This document shows, one piece after another, positions 37,642 through 47,411 of a DNA stretch of 57,141 nucleotides. Made by a program: the position numbers and the translations under genes. Numbering within the stretch: position 1 is the stretch's first letter; every line of letters starts with the position of its first letter. The notes below the pieces were generated by a model. That model worked only from the letters and a program-made list of their open reading frames with translations. It did no database searches and was not told where the DNA came from. The DNA comes from an uncultured Clostridia bacterium (lineage in GTDB: Bacteria; Bacillota; Clostridia; Lachnospirales; CAG-274), in the NCBI GenBank assembly GCA_944381435.1, contig CALWLD010000014.1, positions 1 through 57,141 of the forward strand, written 5' to 3'.

Positions 37642-38319
37642 CTACAATTCCTCTGCGTGTAAAACACCATCTATATAAGAAATCTTTTTAATAAGTTCAT
37701 CACAAGTTAAATAGTTTTCACTTTTTAAAGAAATAATAAAAGCTAGCTCATCATCTTTGTTAAAGCTATTATTTTGCATTTGTATGTTACTTCCTTTAAT
37801 ACCACAGCTTCTTAGCTCTCTTATAAAATTTGCTATAGGGAAATCTTTGCCAAGCTCTATATAAACCTCTATAGTTTTTCTATTTTCTTTAAGGTAGTGG
37901 TCTAGCCTATTTAAAAGAGTAAGTACTATAAAAATAACTACACCACCTATAATAGCAACTTCATATAAACCTATTCCTATAGCTAGCCCAACACAAGCAG
38001 TTGTCCATAGCCCTGCTGCTGTTGTAAGCCCTTTTATCTGATTTTTTGATGTTACAATAATAGTACCTGCACCTAAAAAACCTATCCCGCTTATTACCTG
38101 TGCACCCATTCTAACAGGGTCGCCATTATCAAAAACTTGATAAACATATTGGTTTGTTATCATAACAATACAAGCTCCCATACAAACCAAAATATATGTT
38201 CTAAGCCCTGCAGGGTGGTTTTTAAGCCCTCTTTCAAGACCTATAACACCACCTAAAAAAACTGCTAAAACTATTCTTATAATAGCAGATAAAACTGTTA
38301 TATCTCTTATAGTATCCAT
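37642..38319 (-). CDS. MgtC/SapB-family membrane protein
   Basis: A 225-aa protein with four to five transmembrane helices in the first 140 residues. It contains the family signature GGVIGLERGLKNHPAGLRTY (residues about 20-39) and GISGIGFLGAGTIIV-like glycine-rich helices. The C-terminal 80 residues form a cytoplasmic ACT-like domain. MgtC proteins act in magnesium and phosphate stress and ATP control. It follows rsgA with a 10-nt gap in the same operon. Confidence 0.94.
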   Translation of the reverse strand: MDTIRDITVLSAIIRIVLAVFLGGVIGLERGLKNHPAGLRTYILVCMGACIVMITNQYVYQVFDNGDPVRMGAQVISGIGFLGAGTIIVTSKNQIKGLTTAAGLWTTACVGLAIGIGLYEVAIIGGVVIFIVLTLLNRLDHYLKENRKTIEVYIELGKDFPIANFIRELRSCGIKGSNIQMQNNSFNKDDELAFIISLKSENYLTCDELIKKISYIDGVLHAEEL

Positions 38320-38329
38320 ATAGCACCTT

Positions 38330-39349
38330 CTAATATTTATTTTTATTTTTTATATGCCTAGATATATTTTTATATTCCTTTTTACTGCCAAACATTTTCT
38401 TAATTTTTTCTTTTTCTATTTCTTTAAAATTAAGGTTTAAGTATTTGCTCTCTTCTTTTAATTTTACATAGCTTGCATATCTTTTAGAACATAAACTTCC
38501 GTTTTCTATAGCTTCTTTTATGGCACAGTTAGGTTCATTGGTATGTGTACAATCTGAAAATTTACACATTTTTTCAAGTTCTGCTATATCTGTAAAAGTT
38601 TTATCTAAATCTTTAGTATCTACAGATAGCTCTCTCATACCTGGTGTATCTATAACAACACTTTTATTATCTAAAACAAACATTTCTCTTCTTGTTGTTG
38701 TGTGCCTACCTTTATCATCGTTTCTAAGCCCATTAGTTGCTAGCCTATCTTCTCCTAATATGTTATTTATTAATGTAGATTTACCAACACCAGATGAACC
38801 TATAAAGCAAATGGTAACCCCTTCTTTTAAATAGCTACAAACTTGCTCTATAGATTTTTTATCTTTGTAAGATACAATTAAAATATCTATACCTATAGAT
38901 ACTTCCTCAACTTCCATTAGTTTTTCTGTTATATCCTCACATAAATCTGCCTTTGTAAGCACTATAACAGGTATAGCCCCGCTTTCATAACAAACTGCTA
39001 TGTACCTTTCAAGCCTTCTTATGTTAAAATCATTATTTAAAGACATACATATAAAAACATAGTCTATGTTTGATGCTAAAACTTCGTTTTGTCCATTGTT
39101 AGCATTTTTTCTTTTAAAAACAGTTTTTCTTTCAAAAACTTTTTCAATAATAGCATTGCCAGCTTTATCATCATCTCTATCTAGCTGTACATAATCACCA
39201 ACAGCAGGATAATCTTCCTTGTTAAAGCTGTTATAAATAAATTTACCTGAAACCTGTCCTAATATTTCTTTTTCATTAACTAAAACTTTATAAATATCTC
39301 TATATTGAGAGCTTATTCTTCCTAAAAATTTATCTTTTTCTAAGTTCAT
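38330..39349 (-). CDS. rsgA: Ribosome small-subunit-dependent GTPase A
   Basis: A 339-aa circularly permuted GTPase that aids late 30S subunit maturation. It has an N-terminal OB fold (about residues 8-75), then the permuted G motifs in order G4 (VLTKADL), G1 (GSSGVGKSTLIN, about 184-195) and G3 (DTPGMREL). The C-terminal zinc knuckle reads CKFSDCTHTNEPNC. All motifs are intact. ATG at 39349 with AGGAGG. A 19-codon leader frame with a hairpin lies just upstream. Confidence 0.96.
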   Translation of the reverse strand: MNLEKDKFLGRISSQYRDIYKVLVNEKEILGQVSGKFIYNSFNKEDYPAVGDYVQLDRDDDKAGNAIIEKVFERKTVFKRKNANNGQNEVLASNIDYVFICMSLNNDFNIRRLERYIAVCYESGAIPVIVLTKADLCEDITEKLMEVEEVSIGIDILIVSYKDKKSIEQVCSYLKEGVTICFIGSSGVGKSTLINNILGEDRLATNGLRNDDKGRHTTTRREMFVLDNKSVVIDTPGMRELSVDTKDLDKTFTDIAELEKMCKFSDCTHTNEPNCAIKEAIENGSLCSKRYASYVKLKEESKYLNLNFKEIEKEKIKKMFGSKKEYKNISRHIKNKNKY

Positions 39350-39373
39350 TTTATCCTCCTAAAAATATTATTC

Positions 39374-39433
39374 TTAATGGAGGCAAGCTACCTCCTTATT
39401 AAGCACAATCTCTTTTTTATTAATATTTTTCAT
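39374..39433 (-). other. Possible leader peptide and hairpin upstream of rsgA
   Basis: A 19-codon frame (MKNINKKEIVLNKEVACLH) with a GGGG-containing site upstream ends 24 nt before the rsgA ATG. Its last codons contain the stem GGAGG / CCTCC (39379-39397), which could mask or mimic a ribosome binding site. It may be a translated regulatory leader or chance. No homologue is known to me. Confidence 0.3.
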
Positions 39434-39529
39434 AAAACATTTCCCCTTTCTTTAAAAATTTAATAGTATTATATCAAACAAAAAGCCTTATTACAATAAG
39501 AATAAATTAATTTATTTTTAAATTTTATA

Positions 39530-39558
39530 TTTACACATTGTTTTAATTACTTTATAAT
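39530..39558 (+). promoter_or_regulatory. Promoter of manA
   Basis: TTTACA (39530-39535), a 17-nt spacer and TATAAT (39553-39558), about 34 nt upstream of the manA ATG, which has an AGAGGTG ribosome site. Confidence 0.65.
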
Positions 39559-39591
39559 AAATATATAAAAATTTTTTAGAGGTGATTACAA

Positions 39592-40542
39592 ATGTTTAAA
39601 TTACAACCAAGCTTTAAAGATTATCTTTGGGGTGGTACTAAATTAAGAACAGATTTTGGCAAAAACTGTTCTTTAGATAAAGTAGCTGAAAGCTGGGAGC
39701 TATCTACTCATAAAGATGGTCTTACATTAATAGATAGCGGAGAATATAAAGGTAAAACTTTAATTTCTTATATAGAAGAAAAAGGTAAAGAAGTGCTAGG
39801 CACTAAATGTAGCCTTGATAAAGATATACCTATCTTAATTAAATTTATAGATGCTAAAGATGCTCTATCTATACAAGTGCACCCTGATAATGAATATGCC
39901 TTAAAAAATGAAAACGATTTTGGTAAAACAGAAATGTGGTACGTTATAGATGCTGAACCTGGTGCTAAATTAATTTATGGTTTTAAAGAAGATATAACTA
40001 AAGAAGAATTTAAAAATGCTATTGAACAAAACAAGCTAGAGGCTCTTGTTAATGAGGTTGATGTTAAAGCAGGAGATGTTTTCTTTATAACTCCTGGTAC
40101 AATGCACGCTATAGGTAAAGGTATTGTTATTGCTGAAATACAACAACGCTCTAACGTTACTTACAGAATATATGATTTTGGTCGTGTTGGTGCTGATGGT
40201 AAAACTAGAGAGTTACATATAGATAAAGCTCTTGATGTTACAAAATTAGAAGCTTCCCAAAACGCTAAAACAGAATATACATTTAATAAATTTGATGGAT
40301 ATGAAAAAGCTAACCTTTCTAGCTGTGAATATTTTAATGTTGATTTATTAAACATCGAAACTAAAGCTAATTTATCTTGCGATGAAACTAGCTTCCATTG
40401 TTTAACTGTATTAGACGGTGAATGTACTGTAAAAGGTAAAGATAGCTTAGAGCTTAAAAAAGGTGAATCTGTATTTATCCCTGCAAATTCTTTAGATTAT
40501 ACTATAGAAGGTAAATGTAAAGTTATTTTATCTACTTTATAA
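39592..40542 (+). CDS. manA: Class I mannose-6-phosphate isomerase
   Basis: A 316-aa zinc enzyme that interconverts mannose-6-phosphate and fructose-6-phosphate. It begins FKLQPSFKDYLWGGTKLR, the classic Firmicute ManA N-terminus. The zinc site is in LSIQVHPDNEYA and KTEMWYVID, with a further His in TPGTMHAIGKGIVIAEIQQ, followed by RIYDFGR. The length is normal for the short Gram-positive form. It is convergent with the phosphohexomutase gene, and both act on hexose phosphates. Confidence 0.96.
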   Translation: MFKLQPSFKDYLWGGTKLRTDFGKNCSLDKVAESWELSTHKDGLTLIDSGEYKGKTLISYIEEKGKEVLGTKCSLDKDIPILIKFIDAKDALSIQVHPDNEYALKNENDFGKTEMWYVIDAEPGAKLIYGFKEDITKEEFKNAIEQNKLEALVNEVDVKAGDVFFITPGTMHAIGKGIVIAEIQQRSNVTYRIYDFGRVGADGKTRELHIDKALDVTKLEASQNAKTEYTFNKFDGYEKANLSSCEYFNVDLLNIETKANLSCDETSFHCLTVLDGECTVKGKDSLELKKGESVFIPANSLDYTIEGKCKVILSTL

Positions 40543-40577
40543 AAAATAACCCGCTTAAATTATAAGCGGGTTATTTT
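40541..40577. terminator. Bidirectional terminator between manA and pgcA
   Basis: Stem AATAACCCGCTTA / TAAGCGGGTTATT with A- and T-runs on the outer sides, placed between two convergent genes. Confidence 0.93.
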
Positions 40578-42317
40578 TTATTTATTTAAAATATTATCTA
40601 TAATGCTCATAACATTATCCATTAAAGATTTAAGCTTTTCATCTGCTTTGTTTTCTGTTTCTTCTTCCACGCCAAAATATATTTTTATTTTAGGCTCTGT
40701 ACCAGAAGGTCTTACGCAAAACCAAGATTTATCTTCTAGTGTAAAATATAAAACATTAGATTTTGGTAAATTAGTATCTGATGTTTTATTATTTACTAAA
40801 TCTTTTATTTCGCCTATTTTATAATCTCTAAATTCTACAACATTTTTGCCATTTACATTTAAAGGAGTATCATTTCTTAAAGATGTCATTATTTTATCCA
40901 TATCTTTAAGCCCATCTATACCTTTTAATGTAATAGATTTTATATCTTCTTTGAAATAACCATATTTTTTATATATTTCTTGTAAACCTTCATATAAAGT
41001 TATACCTTTGTTTTTATAAAATGCCGCTAGCTCACAAATAAGCATTGTAGCAACAACAGCATCTTTGTCTCTAGCATAAGTACCAGCTAAACAACCATAG
41101 CTTTCTTCAAAACCAAATATATATTCATTACTTCCTGTTTCTTCAAATTGTTTAATTTTTTCACCAATAAATTTGAACCCTGTTAAAACATTAAAGTAAT
41201 CTATATTGTAGTTTTTAGCTATTTTTTCTGTCATATTAGAAGATACAACAGTAGATATTATAGCACCTTTATTAGATAAAGTACCTTTTTCTTTACGCAT
41301 ACTTAAGATGTAATCTGTTAATAAAACACCCATCATATTACCAGATAATATAACATATTCACCTTTGTTATTTTTAACAACAGCCCCTACTCTATCTGCA
41401 TCTGGGTCTGTACCAACGATAATATCTGCATCTAGCTCATCTGCTAATTTAAGTGCTAACTTAAATGCATTAGGGTCTTCTGGGTTAGGATAATCTACTG
41501 TGCTAAATTTACAATCTGGCATTTCTTGTTCTTTAACAACATTAACATTTTTAAAGCCTGCTTTTTGTAAAATACGTCTTACAGGTTTATTACCTGTGCC
41601 GTGTATAGGTGTATAAACGATTTTTAAATCGCTAGCTTTTTCTACAACATCTTTATTTACTAACTGTGCTAAAACATTTTCATCATATTTATCGTCTATT
41701 TCTTTTCCTATAATGTTAAATAAACCTTGCTTTATAGCTTCTTCTTTATCTAACCTTTTAATAGTTTTAAAATCTTTTACATTATTAACATAAGCTATAA
41801 TTTCTGTATCTTTAGGAAAAGGCACTTGCCCACCATCTTCGCCATAAATTTTATATCCGTTATATTCAGGTGGGTTATGGCTAGCTGTAATAACAACCCC
41901 TGCTATACAACCAAGCTCTCTTATAGCAAAAGAAACCATAGGTGTAGGTCTTAGCTCATCAAATAAATATGTTTTAATGCCGTTACCATTTAAAACAAGA
42001 GCGGTTATTTCTGCAAATTCTTTGCTCATAAAACGAGAATCATATCCTATAGCAACGCCTTTTTCTTTTGTATATTCTTTTTGGTCTAATATATAATCGG
42101 AAAGACCTTGTGTAGCCTTGCTAACTGTGTATATATTAACACGGTTAGTACCAGCACCTATAACTCCTCTTAAACCACCTGTTCCAAATTCTAAATCTTT
42201 ATAAAATCTGTCTTCTATTTCTCTATCATTATCTTTTATGGCAATTAATTCTTCTTTTGTATCTTTATCAAAATAGTCATCATTTAGCCATTGTTCATAC
42301 ACATTTTTATAGTTCAT
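40578..42317 (-). CDS. pgcA: Phosphoglucomutase/phosphomannomutase
   Basis: A 579-aa alpha-D-phosphohexomutase of the Firmicute PgcA type. It converts glucose-6-phosphate and glucose-1-phosphate for cell-wall, glycolipid or glycogen synthesis. Motifs: LEFGTGGLRGVIGAGTNRVN near residue 45, catalytic TASHNPPEYNGYK, metal loop DPDADRVG, sugar-binding GFEESYG and phosphate-binding RPSGTEPKIKIYF. All are intact. ATG at 42317 with a GGAGG site. Confidence 0.95.
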   Translation of the reverse strand: MNYKNVYEQWLNDDYFDKDTKEELIAIKDNDREIEDRFYKDLEFGTGGLRGVIGAGTNRVNIYTVSKATQGLSDYILDQKEYTKEKGVAIGYDSRFMSKEFAEITALVLNGNGIKTYLFDELRPTPMVSFAIRELGCIAGVVITASHNPPEYNGYKIYGEDGGQVPFPKDTEIIAYVNNVKDFKTIKRLDKEEAIKQGLFNIIGKEIDDKYDENVLAQLVNKDVVEKASDLKIVYTPIHGTGNKPVRRILQKAGFKNVNVVKEQEMPDCKFSTVDYPNPEDPNAFKLALKLADELDADIIVGTDPDADRVGAVVKNNKGEYVILSGNMMGVLLTDYILSMRKEKGTLSNKGAIISTVVSSNMTEKIAKNYNIDYFNVLTGFKFIGEKIKQFEETGSNEYIFGFEESYGCLAGTYARDKDAVVATMLICELAAFYKNKGITLYEGLQEIYKKYGYFKEDIKSITLKGIDGLKDMDKIMTSLRNDTPLNVNGKNVVEFRDYKIGEIKDLVNNKTSDTNLPKSNVLYFTLEDKSWFCVRPSGTEPKIKIYFGVEEETENKADEKLKSLMDNVMSIIDNILNK

Positions 42318-42406
42318 TTTTTTACCTCCATTCAGTTATAATAAATATGTATTTATTATATAGTTATTTTCATCAATATACAAGCTTTAATTTTTAATAT
42401 ATCACT

Positions 42407-42940
42407 TTAATTTTTTAAGTATAAATCTATTATTTTTTCTGCTAAATATTTTCTTTTGTTTGCCTCATCAATAATATTTATCAAAAATAATATTAAAGCT
42501 ATGTTATCATCATCTTCTTGTTTTATATCTTCTATAAATTTTTCTATATTATTATAAAAATTTTGGTTAGATACTTTTTTATATTTTAAAAATTTATCAT
42601 ATATTTCTTCAATATCATTTTGGCTATCTTTTAATATTAAGCCTATATCATTTATAGATAATATAGATTTTAAATGATATATAATAATTAAAGATATTAA
42701 ATGGTTTTTATTATATTTTTTCTTATCTGGTGGCAATAAAATTTTATCCTTTGTATAGTTATTTACCATTGTTTTGGTAATTATCTTTTGTTCATCAGTT
42801 CTTTTATATCCTTTTAAGCTATCTTCTATAAAAGTTGTAACTTGGTCCATATATAAATCTATGTTAGGTATTTTTTCTGTAGTAACATCTTCTATATCTA
42901 AATAACTTTTTAAAATATTTAGTATTTCTCTATCGTCCAT
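42407..42940 (-). CDS. DUF1836 family protein
   Basis: A 177-aa protein matching the DUF1836 pattern: YMDQVTTFIEDSL, KIITKTMVNNYTKDKILLPP, and NHLISLIIIYHLKSILSIND, followed by a Lys/Glu-rich helical tail. The family is found in Firmicutes and resembles MerR-like or winged-helix DNA-binding proteins, but no function is established. ATG at 42940 with GGAGG. Monocistronic. Confidence 0.88.
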   Translation of the reverse strand: MDDREILNILKSYLDIEDVTTEKIPNIDLYMDQVTTFIEDSLKGYKRTDEQKIITKTMVNNYTKDKILLPPDKKKYNKNHLISLIIIYHLKSILSINDIGLILKDSQNDIEEIYDKFLKYKKVSNQNFYNNIEKFIEDIKQEDDDNIALILFLINIIDEANKRKYLAEKIIDLYLKN

Positions 42941-43052
42941 AATCTACCTCCATATTTTTTATATTATACCACAATTTGTTATGTTTTGAATACTCTATAT
43001 AAAAAACAATATATATTTAAAAATAAATATTTTTAAATATATATTGTTAAAA

Positions 43053-43361
43053 TTATAAATCTATAAAGTTATACTCTGTAATTTCCTTTAAATAAATTTC
43101 TGTATCATCTTTTAAATACATACAACAAGCAAGCCTTACATTGTCATCTATCTCATATTTAGAAAGCTTCATTTTATCAAGGTTTGTAGGAGGCTCTACC
43201 CCTTTAATAACCTTCACTTTACAGTTTCCACATCTGCCATTTCCACCACAAGGAAAGATAAAATTTATGTTATTATCTTTTATAATATCTTTTAAAGAAC
43301 TATCTTTTTTACATTTTATATTATATATATTACTCTGTGTGTTTATTTTTAAATTAATCAT
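43053..43361 (-). CDS. 2Fe-2S ferredoxin
   Basis: A 102-aa beta-grasp ferredoxin with the plant-type cluster ligands C-x5-C-x2-C in FPCGGNGRCGNCKVKVI (about residues 36-52) and a fourth Cys in RLACCMYL (about 80). It is a single-domain protein, so an electron carrier, possibly for corrinoid-protein reactivation or hydrogenase-type reactions. The partner cannot be told from context. Confidence 0.9.
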   Translation of the reverse strand: MINLKINTQSNIYNIKCKKDSSLKDIIKDNNINFIFPCGGNGRCGNCKVKVIKGVEPPTNLDKMKLSKYEIDDNVRLACCMYLKDDTEIYLKEITEYNFIDL

Positions 43362-43417
43362 AAAATCACCTTAATCTTTAGTATTTTACTATATTATAAA
43401 CTATTTTTTATATTATA

Positions 43418-45757
43418 TCAATATATATTTTTTATGTCTATATTACTGTAGTATTTCATTAATATTTCTTGATAGCTTATACCTTCTTTAGCCATATTGC
43501 TAGCACCATATATGCTAAGCCCAACACCGTGTCCATATCCTCCTCCATATAATGTTATTTTCTTTAAATATCCATTATTGTCATATATTTTATCAAAAAC
43601 AAAATAACTACTAGGAAGTGTATTTACATTTTGGACTATCTCACCATTATTATTTATTACAGAGTTTAAAGAAAAAGCCTTTTTTATAATATTATCCCCA
43701 ATTAATAAAACTGTGTTTTTATCTCCTATTATCTCTAGCTCCATTATATTTCCTGCTTCTCCCCTTTTTCTTACATTAATATCTTTTATTTGTCCTATAT
43801 CTTCTATAGGTTTATAAATATAATTATTATTATCTAAAGTTTTTATTAAATATCTTTCTGTTTTATATATTTCTTTTATATTATCATTTATCTTAGCTAT
43901 TTCATTTTGCTCTAAAGTTGTGCTCCATCTAAACCATTTGCTATTTTTTTCTATACTATCTATATCTTTTGTTTTATAGAATATGTTAGCATTTGTTTCA
44001 TCTTGTAAATTTTCATATATACTTTCTGTAAAATCTTTTATATGTAGTAAATAACTTTTATTTCCTGTAGGATATATATAATTTTTACTATCTGCCCATA
44101 TTTCTCCGCTATTTCCTGTAACCCCAGCCGAATAACTAAAATATGTAGGTTTTATAACATTATCATTACTTAACATTATTTCCCCTTTAGTACTTTCAAC
44201 TGCTTGCTTAAATATATCTTCTGTTTGTCTGTTATTATATCCTTGATATTTAGAGCTATCATCTAAATTAGCACCTAAATGTTTTAAATTATTTTCATTA
44301 ATATAATTAATAGCAGATGTTCTGTATACAACACTTAATGTTTTTAACATTTCTAAATCTTTATTACCATTACTATTAGTTGCTAAAACGCTTTCTACAT
44401 ATTTTTCTATATCTATTTCATTTATAACTAAATATTTATTATTAACCTTTGTTATTTCTAACTTTCCATAAAAAGTAACATTTTCATAAGCTCTTTTAAG
44501 ATTTTCAAATATTACTCCTTCATCTTGGTTGTTAGCCTCTATAATAATTATTTCATTTTCTCCTATAGAAAAATCTTCACCTTTTTTTATATGTAAGCTT
44601 TCCATATTTTTTTCTTGCCCTTTTACCATAACTTTTAAGCCACTATCACTTTTTAGCTTTATCTCATCAAAATATAAATTTTTATAAGTACTGTCATTAA
44701 TAGCAATTCTTATGTTTGTATATGCACAAGGTGTATCTATTATACCTGCATATATTTTATTTTCATTACCTTTTATAAAATATGTACTTATATCTTGCCC
44801 TATTATCAAATCATTGTTATTAGCTACTGATACATCATTTACGTTATTATATATGGTAAAATCACTATCTAAAACATAGTTTGTATTGTTAAGCCTTATA
44901 GTATTATCATCTACCCTATTTATAACCCCCCTTATGCTTTGTTTATAATACTCTATATTTAAAATTTCATTGCCTTTTATTGTTATATCTGCTAAAATAC
45001 CATCATCTTGTATAACTATATTTTTATCTTTTACATATAACCTTTTTCTAGCTCCACCTATAAATATGTCTATAAAGTCATCTCCTGTTTTTTCTATATA
45101 ACATCTTTTTAACATAGGTTCTAGCTCTAAAACCTCTGTTATAGCTATAATCTCACTATCCTTTTTTAAAACTTTTATTTTAGTGTCTATATATTTATCT
45201 ACATCTATACCTTCAAAAGAATAAAGTCCTTTATCTGTTATAACATAATCATCTTTTAAAGCCTTGTTAGTTTTTTTAGTAGCTAAAATAACTAGCTCAT
45301 CTTCCGCTATATTTTTGTCTTTTGTCATCTCATAATATATGTTGCACCAAAGGGCATAAGATATAGGCTTGTCCTTGTTTGTATCATCTATTTTTATTTT
45401 TTTATTTTTGTCATATTTATTTATTAAATATTGTGTTTGTGTTATAGTTAAATTTCCTTCAGGTTCAAATTTATCTTCTAAAACACCGCTCATATCTTTG
45501 TTTATATAAGCACAATTTATATATTTGCTATACCAACTATCTTTATCCACATCTTTAAAATTGATAACATTATCTAAGGCTAAAATCTCGTTTTTGCTGT
45601 TATTAGCTAAAGCCATCATTTTAGAAACCGTAGCTCTATCAACGGGATAATCATTTCCTATTATCCCTGTTTTTATTTCTTCTTGTTTATCATTATTTGT
45701 ACAACCAACTAATATAAATAATATTGCACAAAAAATAAATAGCAACTTATTATTCAT
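43418..45757 (-). CDS. SpoIID/LytB-domain lipoprotein
   Basis: A 779-aa exported lipoprotein: signal peptide with lipobox ILVGC (Cys at about 19). An N-terminal SLH-like segment (FKDVDKDSWYSKYI) and a long beta-rich middle precede a C-terminal SpoIID domain (about residues 445-779). SpoIID-type domains are peptidoglycan lytic transglycosylases in sporulation or cell separation. Conserved parts are present (EKYVESVL, LSVVYRTSAINYI, SAGVTGNSGEIW, YGGGYGHGVGLSIYGA). The segment that normally holds the catalytic Glu (VVxxEM) reads VLATNSN, so activity is doubtful. Large for the family. Confidence 0.85.
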   Translation of the reverse strand: MNNKLLFIFCAILFILVGCTNNDKQEEIKTGIIGNDYPVDRATVSKMMALANNSKNEILALDNVINFKDVDKDSWYSKYINCAYINKDMSGVLEDKFEPEGNLTITQTQYLINKYDKNKKIKIDDTNKDKPISYALWCNIYYEMTKDKNIAEDELVILATKKTNKALKDDYVITDKGLYSFEGIDVDKYIDTKIKVLKKDSEIIAITEVLELEPMLKRCYIEKTGDDFIDIFIGGARKRLYVKDKNIVIQDDGILADITIKGNEILNIEYYKQSIRGVINRVDDNTIRLNNTNYVLDSDFTIYNNVNDVSVANNNDLIIGQDISTYFIKGNENKIYAGIIDTPCAYTNIRIAINDSTYKNLYFDEIKLKSDSGLKVMVKGQEKNMESLHIKKGEDFSIGENEIIIIEANNQDEGVIFENLKRAYENVTFYGKLEITKVNNKYLVINEIDIEKYVESVLATNSNGNKDLEMLKTLSVVYRTSAINYINENNLKHLGANLDDSSKYQGYNNRQTEDIFKQAVESTKGEIMLSNDNVIKPTYFSYSAGVTGNSGEIWADSKNYIYPTGNKSYLLHIKDFTESIYENLQDETNANIFYKTKDIDSIEKNSKWFRWSTTLEQNEIAKINDNIKEIYKTERYLIKTLDNNNYIYKPIEDIGQIKDINVRKRGEAGNIMELEIIGDKNTVLLIGDNIIKKAFSLNSVINNNGEIVQNVNTLPSSYFVFDKIYDNNGYLKKITLYGGGYGHGVGLSIYGASNMAKEGISYQEILMKYYSNIDIKNIY

Positions 45758-45836
45758 AAATATTTCCTCCCTAAAGTAAAAGTATATATTAATCTATTAC
45801 TTTAATATATGAATAATAAATGCTATTATTACTATT

Positions 45837-46337
45837 TTATAAATATAAATTCATTAAAAAAGCGTCATAATATAAATTATTTATACAAAAATATTTTTTA
45901 TATATCCCTATTTTTTCAAACCCTAAATTTTCATATAACCTTATTCCTCTTTCATTATCACATCTAACTTGCAATTCTATAACTTTTATGTTAGCCTGCT
46001 TTGCAAAATCTATTAAATAATTAATCATAGCTTTACCTATGCCTTGTCCCCAATATTTTTTACTAACCGATATAGCAAGGTTTGCTCTATGATTTAATCT
46101 TTCTTTTTTTAAGCTTTGTAAAAAACCAACAGATACTATGCTATCATCAATCACAGCAACAAGCATTATATCATTTTTGCTATTATTAATATTTTCTATT
46201 ATTTTTTCGTAATTATCTATAGGCATATTTTTAAATTCATCTTTGCCAAATAATAAATTATCACTTTCTCCTCCAACCTTATTAAAATAATCTATTATAT
46301 TTTTTGCATCTTCTTTAATGGCCTTTCTTATTATCAT
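45837..46337 (-). CDS. GNAT-family N-acetyltransferase
   Basis: A 166-aa acyl-CoA-dependent acetyltransferase. The acetyl-CoA loop appears as KYWGQGIGKAMINYLIDFAK (about residues 94-113), with the preceding strand LAISVSK and the following VRCDNERGIRLYENLGFEKIG. It resembles RimI-like or L-amino-acid acetyltransferases. The substrate is unknown. ATG at 46337 with GGAGG. Monocistronic. Confidence 0.9.
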   Translation of the reverse strand: MIIRKAIKEDAKNIIDYFNKVGGESDNLLFGKDEFKNMPIDNYEKIIENINNSKNDIMLVAVIDDSIVSVGFLQSLKKERLNHRANLAISVSKKYWGQGIGKAMINYLIDFAKQANIKVIELQVRCDNERGIRLYENLGFEKIGIYKKYFCINNLYYDAFLMNLYL

Positions 46338-46426
46338 ATTTTTCCTCCTAAAATTTTTTATTATTATAGCATACTCATTTTAAATATGCTATAATAAACC
46401 TAATTATTTATAAAAAGGTGATGTCA

Positions 46427-46783
46427 ATGTTATTAAGAAAAGATTATACTTGCCCTTTAGAGCTTGTACACGATATGATGAAAGGAAAGTGGAAATGTAT
46501 CATTATATGGCGTTTACGCCTAGGTGCAACTATGCCCTCTAGCTTGTTAAAGGATATATGTGGCATAACAGAAAAAATGTTACATCAACATTTAAAAGAA
46601 CTTATTAGCTATGGCTTTGTAGATAAAAATACATATGGTAAATATCCTTTAAAAACAGAATATTTTTTAACAGAAACAGGAAAAGATATTTTAAAAGCTT
46701 TAGAAATATACCAAAAAGTTGGTATAGATTATATGTTAAAAAATGGACAAGAAGATATTTTAAAAGAAAAAAATCTTATCTAG
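46427..46783 (+). CDS. HxlR-family transcriptional regulator
   Basis: A 118-aa winged-helix regulator. CPLELVHDMMKGKWKCIIIW is the family N-terminus (first Cys conserved), followed by ITEKMLHQHLKELISYGFVD, the recognition helix and wing. The start is taken as the ATG at 46427, spaced 8 nt from AGG; upstream in-frame GTG and ATG overlap that site. HxlR proteins respond to aldehydes, oxidants or other small molecules. It precedes the PEBP gene on the same strand by about 85 nt and may regulate it. Confidence 0.92.
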   Translation: MLLRKDYTCPLELVHDMMKGKWKCIIIWRLRLGATMPSSLLKDICGITEKMLHQHLKELISYGFVDKNTYGKYPLKTEYFLTETGKDILKALEIYQKVGIDYMLKNGQEDILKEKNLI

Positions 46784-46868
46784 TACTAACAAAAAAGTGG
46801 GTAATTTACAAATAAAAAAAATATAATATAATTAATTTATAAATTAAATTATATTTGGAGGTAACAAA

Positions 46869-47366
46869 ATGAAAGTAACAAGTAAAGGTATTATAAATGG
46901 CGTTATTGATGATAAATATGGTAAAAGAGGAGAATGTAATTCTTTTGGTATGCCTATCTGTTCTTTACCATTAAAATTTGAAGATGCTCCTGCTAACACA
47001 GTTAGCTATGCAATATTTTTAGAAGATAAAGATGCTTATCCTGTTAGTGGCGGTTTTTCTTGGGTTCATTGGACTGCTTGTAATATTACAAAGTCAGAAC
47101 TTGAAGAAAATGAAAGCCAAAATGCAAGCTTCATACAAGGTGTTAATAGCTGGATAAGTATGCAAGGAGGTAGCAACCCAGCTGAGCTTTGTTCTTATTA
47201 CGGAGGTATGGCACCACCAGATAAAAAACATACTTATGAAATAAATGTATATGCATTAGATTGTATGTTAGATTTAAAAAACGGTTTTTATATGAACGAA
47301 CTTTTTAATGCTATGGAAGGTCATATTTTAGATAGCTATAATTTAAAAGCTACTTACGAAAATTAA
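46869..47366 (+). CDS. YbhB/YbcL (PEBP) family protein
   Basis: A 165-aa phosphatidylethanolamine-binding-protein-like fold. It has AIFLEDKDAYPVSGGFSWVH followed by WTACNI (ligand-pocket Asp and His) and a second block GGMAPPDKKHTYEINVYALD, matching the PEBP CR1 and CR2 regions. Cytoplasmic. Bacterial members are of unclear function. GGAGG site before the ATG. It has a preceding AT-rich promoter region, and the shared strand with hxlR suggests linked control. Confidence 0.93.
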   Translation: MKVTSKGIINGVIDDKYGKRGECNSFGMPICSLPLKFEDAPANTVSYAIFLEDKDAYPVSGGFSWVHWTACNITKSELEENESQNASFIQGVNSWISMQGGSNPAELCSYYGGMAPPDKKHTYEINVYALDCMLDLKNGFYMNELFNAMEGHILDSYNLKATYEN

Positions 47367-47367
47367 T

Positions 47368-47411
47368 ATAAAAATAAAACCTCTCTTATATAAGAGAGGT
47401 TTTATTTTTAT
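47368..47411. terminator. Bidirectional terminator at the chromosome/prophage border
   Basis: A nearly perfect palindrome of over 40 nt: ATAAAAATAAAACCTCTCTTA and its complement, with T-runs on both sides. It serves the convergent PEBP gene and the last prophage gene. Confidence 0.93.
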
